This document shows, piece after piece, positions 10,794 through 19,250 of a DNA stretch of 64,000 bases. The translations under genes and the position numbers were made by a program. The stretch's first letter is position 1, and each line of letters opens with the position of its first letter. The notes beneath the pieces are model-generated. The model ran no database searches, was not told the origin of the DNA, and saw only the letters and a list, made by a program, of their open reading frames with translations. The stretch is from Brevibacterium sp. W7.2 (GTDB lineage Bacteria; Actinomycetota; Actinomycetes; Actinomycetales; Brevibacteriaceae). Location: the NCBI RefSeq assembly GCF_018137945.1, contig NZ_CP073089.1, forward strand, positions 2,356,001 through 2,420,000, given 5' to 3'.

Positions 10794-10812
10794 TTCTGCC
10801 GGATCGGCAGAA
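10794..10812. promoter_or_regulatory. Inverted repeat upstream of the nucleoside hydrolase/ECF operon
   Basis: TTCTGCCG-GAT-CGGCAGAA is a perfect 8-bp-arm palindrome. On the minus strand its edge forms a -10-like CAGAAT that ends 6 nt before the ATG at 10786. There is no Shine-Dalgarno, so a leaderless promoter covered by a repressor site is the simplest reading. A hairpin in the 5' region is the alternative. Confidence 0.6.
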
Positions 10813-10921
10813 GTGAGCATTCTTTCGGACCGGCTGCTGAGGGACTCCGCGCAGCCTGTCCGCGCAGCCTCTCTGCACACCCCGGTGCCGCATTGCCTGC
10901 GCGGTCCCCCGGGGGTTCGCC

Positions 10922-11404
10922 TCACCATCGGCGTTGTCTCCTCCAGTTTCCGCACGGCTGCGTGGATCCGCGCCGCACGAACTGACAGCAGAGGTAGATG
11001 TCGGAGGGTGCATTCTGCCCGCCCGTGGTGTCAGCACGAGCCGGATCCATCGGCAGCGCACCTGCGGCCTCGAGCTCCTCAACGCTCATGCGCGTGCCGA
11101 TGGCCTCGGCCAGAGGCCCGCGCATGAGCAGCGGTCGCTGTGCGAACGCATACGCATTGAGGAACATCTCGCAGTCACAGCAGCATGCGCCCATGCTGCC
11201 CAGACGTGCGAGGAGAGCCGTCGCCCGTGGTGCCGTGCTGTCGCGGAAGCTCTCGGCGAAGCGGTGCGTGCCGTTGCAGCCGAACTCCCCGAGCTGTCGG
11301 AAGACGTAGCACACGAGACATTCGCCTGGTCGGGGATTGAGGATGCGAGCCGACGCCGTGTCGATGACCTGCCTGATCTCTGGGTTCTCCGTGATGTTGT
11401 CCAT
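10922..11404 (-). CDS. DUF2695-like cysteine-rich protein
   Basis: 160 residues from ATG 11404. The central segment ARLGSMGACCCDCEMFLNAY matches the CDCE(V/M)xxN signature I associate with DUF2695, and other cysteines occur at ECLVCY, EFGCNGTH, IYLCCQF and TQPCGN. The function of this family is unknown; the cysteine spacing could bind a metal. A weak GAGG lies just before the ATG, and in-frame sequence continues upstream, so the start is uncertain. Its C-terminus is basic (NWRRQRRW). Confidence 0.65.
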   Translation of the reverse strand: MDNITENPEIRQVIDTASARILNPRPGECLVCYVFRQLGEFGCNGTHRFAESFRDSTAPRATALLARLGSMGACCCDCEMFLNAYAFAQRPLLMRGPLAEAIGTRMSVEELEAAGALPMDPARADTTGGQNAPSDIYLCCQFVRRGSTQPCGNWRRQRRW

Positions 11405-11606
11405 GACCTCACGGTGCCATCCGGCACTGACATGAGAGAGATTCAGGCCACAGAGAGTTTCGAGTCGCGTGCGATTCTCCTTCCCCGATGTGCGATTGCT
11501 CGAGACGCCCGCACCGGCCGCTGCCCCGGACAGCGCATCGGGCGCGGTCCCCGCGCGATCGGAGGAACCGGCGTCGACGACCACCGCCGCTCCATAGACT
11601 GGGGTG

Positions 11607-12494
11607 ATGACCACTCTCGTCATCGGTGAGGCCCTCATCGACATCGTCTCGACTCCCGACGCACCCGACAGGTACGCCCCTGGAGGCGCGCCGGCCAATG
11701 TCGCGCTCGGCCTCGGTCGCCTCGGTGACGAGGTCGCCCTGCTCACGGACCTCGGAGATGACTTCCACGGCGGATTCGTCCTCTCCCACCTGCGGGCCTC
11801 GAACGTCACCGTCCATGCGACCCCTCAGGGTGCGACCTCGACGGCGCGCGCGACCCTCTCCGCCGACGGGTCGGCCGAATACGACTTCCACCTGCGCTGG
11901 AATCCCGATCCGACACCGGTCGCAGAGGAGCCGTGGGAGGCCATCCACATCGGCTCGATCGCGGCATTCCTCCCACCCGGCGCGGAGACGATCGACGCCC
12001 TGCTCGACAACCGTCACCCATCCACTCGACTGGTGACGTTCGACCCGAACATCCGCCCGACGATCATCGGCGAGCGGACGGCGGCACTGGCCCGATTCGA
12101 GGAGCTCGCCGCACGCGTCGACGTCCTCAAGCTCAGCGATGTCGATGCCGAGTGGCTCTATCCCGACCTCGCTGAAGAAGCGCAGGTCGATCGTCTGCTC
12201 GGCCTTGGTCCGGACCTGGTGGCGATGACGCGCGGAGGTGAGGGCGCAGTCCTGGCGACCGCCTCGGCGCGGGTGACGGTGGCTTCGGCTCCGGTCGACG
12301 TCGCGGATACGATCGGCGCAGGGGACACGTTCATGGTCTCCCTCATCCACGATCTGCATGCCGCGACGTCAGCGGTGTCCGACCTCGGCACTGCGGAGCT
12401 GACGTCATTGGGCGACAGGGCGTCGGCGTTGGCCGGGATCACCGTCGGCCGTACCGGCGCCGATCTTCCGTGGGCTGCGGATCTCACGAACTGA
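11607..12494 (+). CDS. PfkB-family carbohydrate kinase (fructokinase-like)
   Basis: 295 residues. N-terminal PfkB signature YAPGGAPANVALGLGRLG (about 24-41) and C-terminal signature DTIGAGDTFMVSLIHDL with the catalytic Asp. The first line LVIGEALIDIV is typical of fructokinases and ribokinases. It would phosphorylate a sugar with ATP; the specific sugar is not determined. TAGACT (11595-11600) ends 6 nt before the ATG, so translation is probably leaderless; a GTG 3 nt earlier is also in frame. Its 3' end overlaps the SRPBCC gene convergently by 11 nt. Confidence 0.9.
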   Translation: MTTLVIGEALIDIVSTPDAPDRYAPGGAPANVALGLGRLGDEVALLTDLGDDFHGGFVLSHLRASNVTVHATPQGATSTARATLSADGSAEYDFHLRWNPDPTPVAEEPWEAIHIGSIAAFLPPGAETIDALLDNRHPSTRLVTFDPNIRPTIIGERTAALARFEELAARVDVLKLSDVDAEWLYPDLAEEAQVDRLLGLGPDLVAMTRGGEGAVLATASARVTVASAPVDVADTIGAGDTFMVSLIHDLHAATSAVSDLGTAELTSLGDRASALAGITVGRTGADLPWAADLTN

Positions 12495-12954
12495 GGAATT
12501 CGGCGAGCTGTCGCAGGCAGATGTCGTGGCCGTTCCGGTGGCCGTCGATCATTCCCTGACCGACGAAGGAGACGACCTGGTCGACGAGCTCGACTCTGGT
12601 GCCCGCTGAGGTGGCTGTCAGGGTCCAGGTGATGATGGCGGTCGAGAGGATCTCATCGTCTTTGGTGAGAGTCTCGGTGGTCACGATGTAACGCTGCGGC
12701 AAGACAGCGCAGTACTGCCCAGTCGATGCGAACTCCAGTGCTCCAGGCGCCCCGCAACGGGCGCTGATCGATCCACCGGGGCGGAATTCGTCGATGTCGC
12801 AGACCATCTCCTCCCCTTCGGGGACTCCCCACTGCACACGCTGATCTGTATCGGCGAAGGCGGCCCACACTGTCGAGACCGGGTGTTCGATATCAGCACC
12901 GAGGCTGATCGTCGCGGCCACAGGTGCTCCCTGAGCGTCTGCGAGCTCACTCAC
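12484..12954 (-). CDS. SRPBCC (AHSA1-like) protein
   Basis: 156 residues from a GTG at 12954 that overlaps the stop of a small upstream ORF (GTGA). The start of the fold is ISLGADIEHPVSTVWAAFAD, followed by DTDQRVQWGVPEG; WTLTATSAGTRVELVDQVV and QGMIDGHRNGHDICLRQLAEFL are typical AHSA1 segments. Such proteins are often co-regulated with ArsR or HxlR regulators; an hxlR gene lies about 290 bp upstream on the same strand. The ligand is unknown. An ATG at 13026 is in frame but lies inside the small ORF. Confidence 0.8.
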   Translation of the reverse strand: MSELADAQGAPVAATISLGADIEHPVSTVWAAFADTDQRVQWGVPEGEEMVCDIDEFRPGGSISARCGAPGALEFASTGQYCAVLPQRYIVTTETLTKDDEILSTAIITWTLTATSAGTRVELVDQVVSFVGQGMIDGHRNGHDICLRQLAEFLSS

Positions 12955-13082
12955 CGAAGACCACCACCTGGTTTCCGTCCGGACCGGCGCTCGGGAGAAT
13001 GCGGCACGAAGAGCCGGGAATGCCATTCGGTCGCTTGCTCCTCGCTGCCGACTCTGATGTCGGCCATGAGTCCGCTCACCAT
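12951..13082 (-). CDS. Small 43-residue ORF coupled to the SRPBCC gene
   Basis: ATG at 13082 is preceded by GAAGGAGCGATC, the best ribosome-binding site in this neighbourhood (spacing 6). The frame encodes 43 residues beginning MVSGLMADIRVGSEEQATEW and ends in TGA that overlaps the GTG start of the SRPBCC gene. I recognise no family. It could be a leader peptide that couples translation, or the remnant of a longer protein. Confidence 0.5.
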   Translation of the reverse strand: MVSGLMADIRVGSEEQATEWHSRLFVPHSPERRSGRKPGGGLR

Positions 13083-13119
13083 GATCGCTCCTTCGGGATC
13101 AGTATCGGGATCAAAGCGA

Positions 13120-13132
13120 TTGCATTATGCAA
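13120..13132. promoter_or_regulatory. TTGCATTATGCAA palindrome upstream of the small ORF/SRPBCC operon
   Basis: A perfect 6-bp-arm inverted repeat 38 nt before the ATG at 13082. A related TGCA-NN-TGCA arrangement (13766-13775) lies in the promoter region of the hxlR gene. The pair is consistent with an HxlR operator regulating both transcripts. Confidence 0.45.
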
Positions 13133-13247
13133 CTGCTTATTCCATGGAACCACACCTTGAAGGATCGGACAACAGAATCGTCCCAGCGACCTCAGCACGG
13201 CAATCCCCGATCACCGGTGCCGGCCGCAACCAGGTTCGACGACCGAC

Positions 13248-13739
13248 TCAGCTTCCGGCGATCTCCGCTTTGACAGCAGCCTGCAGCCGTTCTGAAGCGC
13301 GCGGTGAAGCCGGATCGGGACGCGGAACGCCGAGGTGAGTCTCCCTCAGCTCCTCCATGAGGCCGGAGACGAGCTGGGGGTCGTCGGTCATGAGTCTGGA
13401 TCGGATCGTCAGCTCCGGTGAGGTCTCGCGGTGGGTCATCCCCCAGGTTCCGAGTGCAACCATGACCGGCAGGGTCTGGATCCCCGCCTCGGTGAGCGAG
13501 TATTTCGCCTTCTGACCGCGGACCGCCTCCGCCTTGGTCAGGAGCCCTTCGTCCACCAGTTTCCTCAGTCGGCTGGCGAGCATGTTCGAGGCGATGCCCT
13601 CGTTGTTCTGCGTGAGCAGCTCCCGGAAGTGGCGGCGACCGCCGAAGACGATGTCGCGGAGGATGATGAGGCTCCACGAATCGCCGAGCACCTCGACGGC
13701 GGCATTGATCGCACAGCCCGACCTCGGTTGCCCAGCCAC
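13248..13739 (-). CDS. HxlR-family winged-helix transcriptional regulator
   Basis: 163 residues. The HxlR signature is clear: CAINAAVEVLGDSWSLIILR, then GGRRHFRELL, GIASNMLASRLRKLVDEGLL and KYSLTEAGIQTLPVM. Cys9 near the start is the position used for redox sensing in several family members. The C-terminal about 60 residues extend the minimal domain. It is divergent from a RibD/DHFR-like gene and upstream of the SRPBCC unit, which are likely targets. Confidence 0.9.
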   Translation of the reverse strand: MAGQPRSGCAINAAVEVLGDSWSLIILRDIVFGGRRHFRELLTQNNEGIASNMLASRLRKLVDEGLLTKAEAVRGQKAKYSLTEAGIQTLPVMVALGTWGMTHRETSPELTIRSRLMTDDPQLVSGLMEELRETHLGVPRPDPASPRASERLQAAVKAEIAGS

Positions 13740-13765
13740 GCATCCTCCTTCAAGTGATTGTGTTC

Positions 13766-13775
13766 TGCAAGTGCA
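13766..13775. promoter_or_regulatory. TGCA half-site pair in the hxlR / dihydrofolate-reductase-like divergent region
   Basis: TGCAAGTGCA resembles the TGCATTATGCA core of the palindrome at 13120-13132, with one fewer central base. It sits in the 92-bp region between the divergent hxlR and DHFR-like start codons, a natural autoregulatory position. Confidence 0.35.
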
Positions 13776-13831
13776 TCATCCTACGCTGGGTTCCATTGTC
13801 ACCGACAATCGACCTGCTCCGGAGGCCAACG

Positions 13832-14470
13832 ATGTTCCGCACGCGCATTCACAATCTCTTCGTCTCCCTCGACGGCTTCGCCGCGGGCGATCACGTCACC
13901 TTCGATGAGCCCATCGGCGACGCGGCGGCGCTCTTCTCCCGCTTCGACGGTCGCGTCATCATGGGCATCGATCGCGCTGATGCTCCGATCACCGTCGACC
14001 GTGCGCTCTTCAGCATGTGGGGGCAGGGCATCGGCGCCGAGATCATGGGCCGCAAGAAGTTCGGCCCCCAGACCGGGCCGTGGCCCGACGACGGCTGGCA
14101 GGGGTGGTGGGATGATGCGCCGCCGTTCGCGACTCCGTGCTTCATCCTCACCCACCATCCCCGGCCGCCCATCGAATTCGCCAACGGCACCGTCTTCCAC
14201 TTCATCGACGCCTACCCCGCCACGGCCCTGGAGACGGCGAGGGCCGCCGCGGGCGGACGCGATGTCCGGCTCGGCGGCGGCCCGTCGACGATCAGGCAGT
14301 TCCTCGACGCCGACCTCGTCGACTTCATGCACACGATCACGGTGCCGGTCGTCCTCGGCACCAGGGTGCACCTGTGGGACGATCCCGGCGTGCTCGACGA
14401 GCGCTTCGCACTCGAGTCGGTGAGCACGCCGAGCGGGCTGACTCACCGGCTGTGGAATCGGCTCAGCTGA
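13832..14470 (+). CDS. Dihydrofolate reductase-family (RibD C-terminal domain) protein
   Basis: 212 residues. It begins FRTRIHNLFVSLDGFAAGD, the usual first strand of the RibD-C/DHFR-like family, with IMGRKKFGPQTGPW as the nucleotide-loop region and DVRLGGGPSTIRQFL as the glycine-rich NADPH motif. These proteins are NADPH-dependent reductases of mostly unknown substrate. A GGAGG at 13821-13825 (spacing 6) fixes the ATG at 13832; a longer upstream frame would start in the promoter. The 3' end overlaps the following SDR gene convergently by 8 nt. Confidence 0.87.
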   Translation: MFRTRIHNLFVSLDGFAAGDHVTFDEPIGDAAALFSRFDGRVIMGIDRADAPITVDRALFSMWGQGIGAEIMGRKKFGPQTGPWPDDGWQGWWDDAPPFATPCFILTHHPRPPIEFANGTVFHFIDAYPATALETARAAAGGRDVRLGGGPSTIRQFLDADLVDFMHTITVPVVLGTRVHLWDDPGVLDERFALESVSTPSGLTHRLWNRLS

Positions 14471-15149
14471 GCGCCTCGGCGAGCGGGGTCGCACCGTCGT
14501 AGAAGTTCACGGTCTCCCGCACGTCGGCGTCATTGGCGATGACGTAGGTGATGACATCGGCGACGAGCTCACGCGACGTCTCCGCCTGCCCCTCACCGGG
14601 GGTGCGGCCGTCGATGTCACCGCGTTCATCGGCGATGACGACGGCGCCCGGCGACGGATCGAGGGTGAGATGACCCGGCCCGAGGATCGTGTAGTCGAGC
14701 GGGCTCTCACGCAGGTAGGCGTCCGCGCCGTGCTTGGCCTCGACGTACGGGTAGAACGCGTTCGACGGATCGACGCGGTCGCGGTCGACGCTCGCACTGG
14801 CAAAGGAGACCATGACGAAGCGCTTGACTCCGGCCTGTTCGGCGGCGTCGATCGCGCGTTTGGCGGCCTCGAGGTCGACGGCCTTGGTCCGCTCGGGGCT
14901 GCCACCGCCGGCCCCTGCGGAGAAGACGATCGCCGCGGCACCGGCGAACACCTCGGCGAGGGCATCGGTGTCCGCGGTTTCGATGTCGAGGACGACCGGA
15001 TTCGCCCCGGCGGCTTCGACGTCACCGGCCTGGTCGGGGTTGCGGATGACCGAGTCGACGGTGAAGCCGGCGGCCGTGAGCTTCGGGGCCGCCAGCAGGG
15101 CGACCTTCCCGTGTCCGCCGAGGATGACGACGCGACCTGAGTCAGACAT
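14463..15149 (-). CDS. NAD(P)-binding atypical short-chain reductase (NAD(P)H-binding family)
   Basis: 228 residues. It starts MSDSGRVVILGGHGKVALLA with a GGHGKV nucleotide loop and continues with AIVFSAGAGGG and RFVMVSFASA, like YwnB/NmrA-type atypical SDRs. YVEAKHGADAYLRESPLDYTILG carries the Y-x-x-x-K-like pair. The substrate is unknown. AAGGAG precedes the ATG at 15149; a much longer frame upstream lacks any family sequence. It is convergent with the DHFR-like gene. Confidence 0.85.
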   Translation of the reverse strand: MSDSGRVVILGGHGKVALLAAPKLTAAGFTVDSVIRNPDQAGDVEAAGANPVVLDIETADTDALAEVFAGAAAIVFSAGAGGGSPERTKAVDLEAAKRAIDAAEQAGVKRFVMVSFASASVDRDRVDPSNAFYPYVEAKHGADAYLRESPLDYTILGPGHLTLDPSPGAVVIADERGDIDGRTPGEGQAETSRELVADVITYVIANDADVRETVNFYDGATPLAEALS

Positions 15150-15338
15150 GTGCTTGCTCCTTCGTTGACGATGGGTGGTGCCCACAACAGCCGCGACCGG
15201 CGATGATTTATTCCGCCGAGGCGGCCCGGCGTTTGGTGCCGATCGCGTGCGATCGCTGTCATCCCGGGGAAGGGACGGTCTGAAGAATTCTGTGCGCGGC
15301 GCCTCTCGAACCGGCCCTGCCGGAGCACAATGGGAGGC

Positions 15339-15833
15339 ATGACGATCACTGAGCTCTTTGCCGATGTCGCCAAGCGTCCCCTCGAGACGATCGAGAACCT
15401 GCCGACTCTCACTCCCGAGGAGCTCAACGCTCACCCCGGGTCCCATCCCAATTCGGTCGCGTGGCTGCTGTGGCACATCGGGCGCGAGGTCGATGTCCAG
15501 CTCGCCGGCCTCACCGGGGAGGATCAGGTGTGGGAGCGGTTCCGCGACCGCTTCGACCTCGGTCCGATCGGCGACACCATCGGCTACGGGCACACACCCG
15601 AGCAGGCCTCGGAGATCGTCGTCAACGACCAGGGACTCCTCGTCGACTACGCCACTGCTGCGCTGAGCGCCCTCATCGACTACGCGAACCGGCTGAGCGC
15701 GGAGGACTTCGACGCCGTCATCGACGAGCACTGGACTCCCCCGGTGACCCGCGGCGTCCGTCTCGTCTCGATCGTCGACGATGCCGCCCAGCACGCCGGG
15801 CAGGCGGCCTATGCCGCCGGGATGCCGCGCTGA
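15339..15833 (+). CDS. DinB-like (DUF664-type) four-helix protein
   Basis: 164 residues. SVAWLLWHIGREVDVQLAGLTG carries the first metal-type His (WHIGRE) and SIVDDAAQHAGQAAYAAGM the C-terminal H-x3 motif, as in DinB-like proteins that may use mycothiol or related thiols in actinobacteria. A CACAAT hexamer ends 7 nt before ATG 15339, suiting a leaderless start; an ATG at 15330 is 3 codons longer. Specific function is unknown. Confidence 0.82.
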   Translation: MTITELFADVAKRPLETIENLPTLTPEELNAHPGSHPNSVAWLLWHIGREVDVQLAGLTGEDQVWERFRDRFDLGPIGDTIGYGHTPEQASEIVVNDQGLLVDYATAALSALIDYANRLSAEDFDAVIDEHWTPPVTRGVRLVSIVDDAAQHAGQAAYAAGMPR

Positions 15834-15848
15834 CCTCTGCTGATCCCT

Positions 15849-16247
15849 CTACGCCAATCCGACGAGCGTCGGGATCGCGATCGGACCGGCACCGAAGACC
15901 GCGATCACCGCGGCGAGCGTGAGGAGGAAGAGGTCGTACTCCCACCCGTTGTCGGCGGCCCAGTACTTGCTGTGCCACCGGAAGTTCTGCATCGAGATCG
16001 TGATGAGCATGAGCACGACGACGCCGATGCCGGCGAATTGGGCGAGCACACCGGTGGCGAAGGACAGGGCGGCGGCGAACTCCGCGATCGGCACGAACCA
16101 GGCCAGCGGCAGGGGCAGGCCGTCGTTCTTCGCGAAGCGGCGCACGTCCTTGAGCTTGAGCAGTGATTCGTGGAAGAACGTGAAGGCGAGCAGACCGCGC
16201 ACCAGGAGCAGGACGACGGCGATGACGAGCGGCGGCGCGGTGAACAC
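15849..16247 (-). CDS. DoxX-family membrane protein
   Basis: 132 residues with four predicted helices: PLVIAVVLLLVRGLLAFTFF, a helix around WFVPIAEFAAALSFATGV, FAGIGVVVLMLITI and FLLTLAAVIAVFGAG. The first helix, the short amphipathic stretch (ESLLKLKDVRRFAKNDGLP) and helix 2 are a standard DoxX layout. DoxX proteins are small quinone-linked or redox-associated membrane proteins; no partner gene lies here. It is convergent with the DinB-like gene. Confidence 0.85.
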   Translation of the reverse strand: MFTAPPLVIAVVLLLVRGLLAFTFFHESLLKLKDVRRFAKNDGLPLPLAWFVPIAEFAAALSFATGVLAQFAGIGVVVLMLITISMQNFRWHSKYWAADNGWEYDLFLLTLAAVIAVFGAGPIAIPTLVGLA

Positions 16248-16298
16248 GGCAGACCCCCTTCTGCGCGGACGGCTGACCCGACGCAGTCTACGCGCCGA

Positions 16299-17024
16299 TC
16301 ACACTGCTTGCGCCTCGATGATGATGAGCGGTTCGGTTCCGACGAATGGTCGGCGTGACCAAGAACCCCACACCTCGGTGACGGTGAACCCGGCTACGGT
16401 CAGCTGTGCTTCCAGCGTTTCCCTGCTGCGGAAGACGAAGGTCTCGTCCTCGACGAGGACCTCATCGGTGTCGGCGAAACGATTCGAGAACCGGACGTGG
16501 ATGCGACCTTCGCCGAGGTCGTCGACATCGGCCCATTCCTCCAGCGGCCCGTGTCCGGTCATCCGCGTCGTCGCCTCGGGCTGCGACCACGTCTCCCACG
16601 CGCGGGCACTCGGATTGCGGCTCTCGAAGGCCAGGACTCCATTTGTGCGCAGTGCAGCGCGGACGTCGAGGAGAGTGCCCTGCCAGTCGGGGTCGCTGAT
16701 GTGCTGGGCGACGTTTCCCGACATGATGACGAGGTCGAAGCGCTCGGCCGGGACCGCAGTCGAATCGCCGTTGATCCATTCGACGCGCTGTCCTTCATCT
16801 CGACTCGCCGCGAAGTCGATCATCGCGGCCGACGGATCGATTCCGACGACTCGGCGTCCGTCCACGGCGAGTGAGCGCGTGAGCAATCCCGTCCCGCAGC
16901 CGAGGTCGAGGATCCGTCGGGCACCCATTCGGTGAGCGAGCGCACGGAAGTGCTCGTGGTCGGCGCCGCCGGGATTGTCGCTGTCATAGAGCTCGACGAT
17001 CCACGGATGGTAGTCAACCATCAT
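16299..17024 (-). CDS. Class I SAM-dependent methyltransferase
   Basis: 241 residues. Motif I is RILDLGCGTGLLTRSLA, motif II VVGIDPSAAMIDFA, and the post-II region DLVIMSGNVAQHISD. The closest relative in this window is the methyltransferase at 47209-47937, which shares the unusual TGNVAQ and RAWE.W motifs, so the two are paralogues. The substrate is unknown. The start overlaps the upstream GNAT stop by about 10 nt (ATG codons at 17024 and 17021), making it the last gene of a three-gene operon. Confidence 0.88.
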   Translation of the reverse strand: MMVDYHPWIVELYDSDNPGGADHEHFRALAHRMGARRILDLGCGTGLLTRSLAVDGRRVVGIDPSAAMIDFAASRDEGQRVEWINGDSTAVPAERFDLVIMSGNVAQHISDPDWQGTLLDVRAALRTNGVLAFESRNPSARAWETWSQPEATTRMTGHGPLEEWADVDDLGEGRIHVRFSNRFADTDEVLVEDETFVFRSRETLEAQLTVAGFTVTEVWGSWSRRPFVGTEPLIIIEAQAV

Positions 17025-17553
17025 CACTCGCCAGCGAAATTGAACGTCGTCCACGGCCAGGACGGAGCGGCGGCTCGGCCGTCCGCATCCATCGCACCTC
17101 CCCGTCGACGACGGTGTCGGTGGCGTTCATGCCGAGGCTCTCCGCGATCCGCTGCGAGGCCGTGTGGGCGGGGTGGATGTGGGCGATGATCTCACCGACT
17201 CCGTCATCGACGAGGTCGGTCATCAGCCTCGTCGCCGCCTGCGTGGCGATGCCCTGCCGCTGCCACGGGGTTCCGACCACCCAGGCGATCTCCGCTGTGC
17301 CGCCGGCCTCGGTCACGGTCGCCTGAACATAGCCGACGGGCTGACGCTGCACACCCCATTCGATGATGAGGTTGATCCACTCTTCGCTGCCATCCGATGA
17401 GCGTCCGCGCACTTGGGCGGCGTACTGCTTCACCAGGGCCTCGCGGGTCGGCGGGCGGCCGCCGGTGAACTCGTAGAGCGCGGGATCGGCGAGGACTGCG
17501 GCCATCACCTCGGCGTCCTCGACGCGCAGCGGACGCAGCTCAATCCGGGTCAT
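17014..17553 (-). CDS. GNAT-family N-acetyltransferase
   Basis: 179 residues. The fold is clear: IELRPLRVEDAEVMAAVLAD, QPVGYVQATV, AEIAWVVGTPWQRQGIATQAA (acetyl-CoA loop Q-x-x-G-x-A) and SQRIAESLGMNATDT. The acceptor cannot be deduced. The gene overlaps the previous GNAT by 14 nt and the following methyltransferase by about 10 nt, so all three are probably translated from one mRNA. The start is ATG at 17553. Confidence 0.85.
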   Translation of the reverse strand: MTRIELRPLRVEDAEVMAAVLADPALYEFTGGRPPTREALVKQYAAQVRGRSSDGSEEWINLIIEWGVQRQPVGYVQATVTEAGGTAEIAWVVGTPWQRQGIATQAATRLMTDLVDDGVGEIIAHIHPAHTASQRIAESLGMNATDTVVDGEVRWMRTAEPPLRPGRGRRSISLASDDG

Positions 17554-18112
17554 GCTCCCACTCCCTCCGCAGCAGACCGTAGACCCAGGAATCGGAGACC
17601 ACACCAGCTACGATGCAGTCCTCGCGCAGGGTCCCCTCCCGGCGAAAGCCGAGCTTCTCGAGCACGCGGGCCGAACCGATGTTGCGCGTGTCGGCTTCGG
17701 CCTGCACGCGATTGAGGTCGAGGGCGTCGAACGCCCATGCCAGCAGAGCCCGGGCCGCCTCGGTCGCGTAACCGCGTCCCCAGACCTCCTCGGCGAAGCA
17801 GAATCCCAGGGATCCGCTCCGGAAATCGGGGTTCCAGCTGTTGAACGTGACCCAGCCGATGAACGCGGCGTCTTCGTTCCGCTCGACGGCCACCCGTGCA
17901 CCGGTCCCGTTCTCCGCCATGCTCCGGCAGCCGGCCATGAAGCGCGCGATCATCGTCCGGTCGGTCCACGGCGGTGAATCCCAGTACTCGAGCACCCGCG
18001 CATTCGACTGCAACTCATAGAGCGCCTCGGCGTCGGCATCTGCAAACGGCCGCAGGCGAAGACGGTCCGTGGTGAGCGTCGGGGTCGGGAGCATCGTTGT
18101 CGCCGGTGACAT
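17540..18112 (-). CDS. GNAT-family N-acetyltransferase (RimJ/RimL-type)
   Basis: 190 residues. LTTDRLRLRPFADADAEALYEL is the RimJ/RimL opening, EEVWGRGYATEAARALLAWAF the acetyl-CoA loop, and DTRNIGSARVLEKLGFRREG the C-terminal signature. This subfamily acetylates protein N-termini or small molecules; specificity is unknown. It is the first gene of the GNAT-GNAT-methyltransferase operon. An internal ATG (18094) is an alternative start; neither has a strong ribosome-binding site. Confidence 0.86.
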   Translation of the reverse strand: MSPATTMLPTPTLTTDRLRLRPFADADAEALYELQSNARVLEYWDSPPWTDRTMIARFMAGCRSMAENGTGARVAVERNEDAAFIGWVTFNSWNPDFRSGSLGFCFAEEVWGRGYATEAARALLAWAFDALDLNRVQAEADTRNIGSARVLEKLGFRREGTLREDCIVAGVVSDSWVYGLLRREWEHDPD

Positions 18113-18290
18113 GGGCTCATCGTGTCACATCCGCTGGGCTCACAGCCGATTCCCGGCCCCCGGGGCGCCGCCGGTCCCTTGTGTACGCACTCACGGTCAA
18201 CTAGGTTGAAGCCGTACCGAGCAGCAAGATGCCTTGCACATCTGCTGCCAGCCGGGGACAACCTCGGCGACACTCTGCGGAAGGAATCCC

Positions 18291-19151
18291 ATGGCCAACT
18301 CAGCACAGGACCGCCAGCCCACCCCGGACCCGGCGGAGAACAACGCCTACTTCCCGTCGCCGTACTCGCTGTCGCAGTACACGGCGCCGACGACCGATTT
18401 CGACGGCCTCGGCACCGACGAGACGTACACGGGCGGCAAGTGGAAGGTGCTCGTCATCGCCACCGACGAGCGCTACATGCTCATGCAGAACGAGACGTTC
18501 TTCTCCACCGGCAACCACCCCGTCGAAACGCTCCTGCCGATGTACCACATCGCCCAGGCCGGCTACGCGATCGACATCGCGACCCTCGACGGCGAACCGG
18601 GCAAGTTCGAATGGTGGGCCTACCCGAAGGACGACGAGGCCGTCACCGCGGAGTGGGAGGCGACGAAGGAGGCGTTCAAGGCGCCGAAGAAGCTCACCGA
18701 GGTGCTCGAACAGGGTCTCGACGACTATGCGGCGATCTTCATCCCCGGCGGTCATGGTGCGATGAACGGCATCCCCTTCAGCGCCGTCCTCGGCGAGACC
18801 CTCGACTACTTCCTCGACAACGACCGGCTCATCATCACCCTCTGCCATGGCCCGGCCGCACTGCTGGCCTCCGGTGTCGGCCGCGATGAGAACCCCTTCG
18901 CCGGATACCGGATCGTCGCCTTCCCGGACACCCTCGACGAGGGCGCGAACATCGAGATCGGCTACCTGCCGGGCAAGATGCCGTGGGCGCTGGGGAAGGC
19001 GCTGACGAAGGCGGGCATCGAGATCGCGAACAAGGACATGACCGGAGCGACGACGCGCGACCGCAACCTCCTCACCGGCGACAGCCCCCTCGCGGCGAAC
19101 CAGCTCGGAAAGGACTCCGCGCAGGCGCTGCTCGAGCAGTTCGGGAACTGA
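18291..19151 (+). CDS. hchA: Glyoxalase III / DJ-1-type HchA protein
   Basis: 286 residues, close to the 283 of E. coli Hsp31/HchA. The nucleophile elbow is [14 protein letters not shown], with the catalytic Cys followed by His. [14 protein letters not shown] and [20 protein letters not shown] are other HchA signatures. Hsp31 proteins convert methylglyoxal to lactate and act as chaperones or deglycases. The ATG is preceded by GGAAGGAA. The gene is single; the downstream GNAT faces it. Confidence 0.92.
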   Translation: MANSAQDRQPTPDPAENNAYFPSPYSLSQYTAPTTDFDGLGTDETYTGGKWKVLVIATDERYMLMQNETFFSTGNHPVETLLPMYHIAQAGYAIDIATLDGEPGKFEWWAYPKDDEAVTAEWEATKEAFKAPKKLTEVLEQGLDDYAAIFIPGGHGAMNGIPFSAVLGETLDYFLDNDRLIITLCHGPAALLASGVGRDENPFAGYRIVAFPDTLDEGANIEIGYLPGKMPWALGKALTKAGIEIANKDMTGATTRDRNLLTGDSPLAANQLGKDSAQALLEQFGN

Positions 19152-19176
19152 CCCCGGTCGGGCGCCGTCGCCAGTG

Positions 19177-19250
19177 CCGGGGCGCTCAGCCGCGGGGCGC
19201 GTTGGCGCGGGGCGCTCAGTTGCGGGGCACGCTGTCCCGGGGCACTTAGT
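19177..19250. repeat. 30-bp tandem repeat reaching the stop codon of the GNAT gene
   Basis: Three copies with 30-bp spacing begin at 19177, 19207 and 19237, each opening with a G-rich core (CGGGGCGCTCAG or, in the last, CGGGGCACTTAG). The third copy contains the minus-strand stop (TTA at 19246-19248). Read from the stop on the minus strand in the gene frame, the copies form pentads such as APR-x-N and APR-x-stop, i.e. a 15-nt half-period with stop codons inside. Confidence 0.7.

Noticed and set aside
14463-15794. Long N-terminal extension of the SDR protein
   Set aside because: The upstream frame crosses the DinB-like gene in antisense; AAGGAG before ATG 15149 marks the start.
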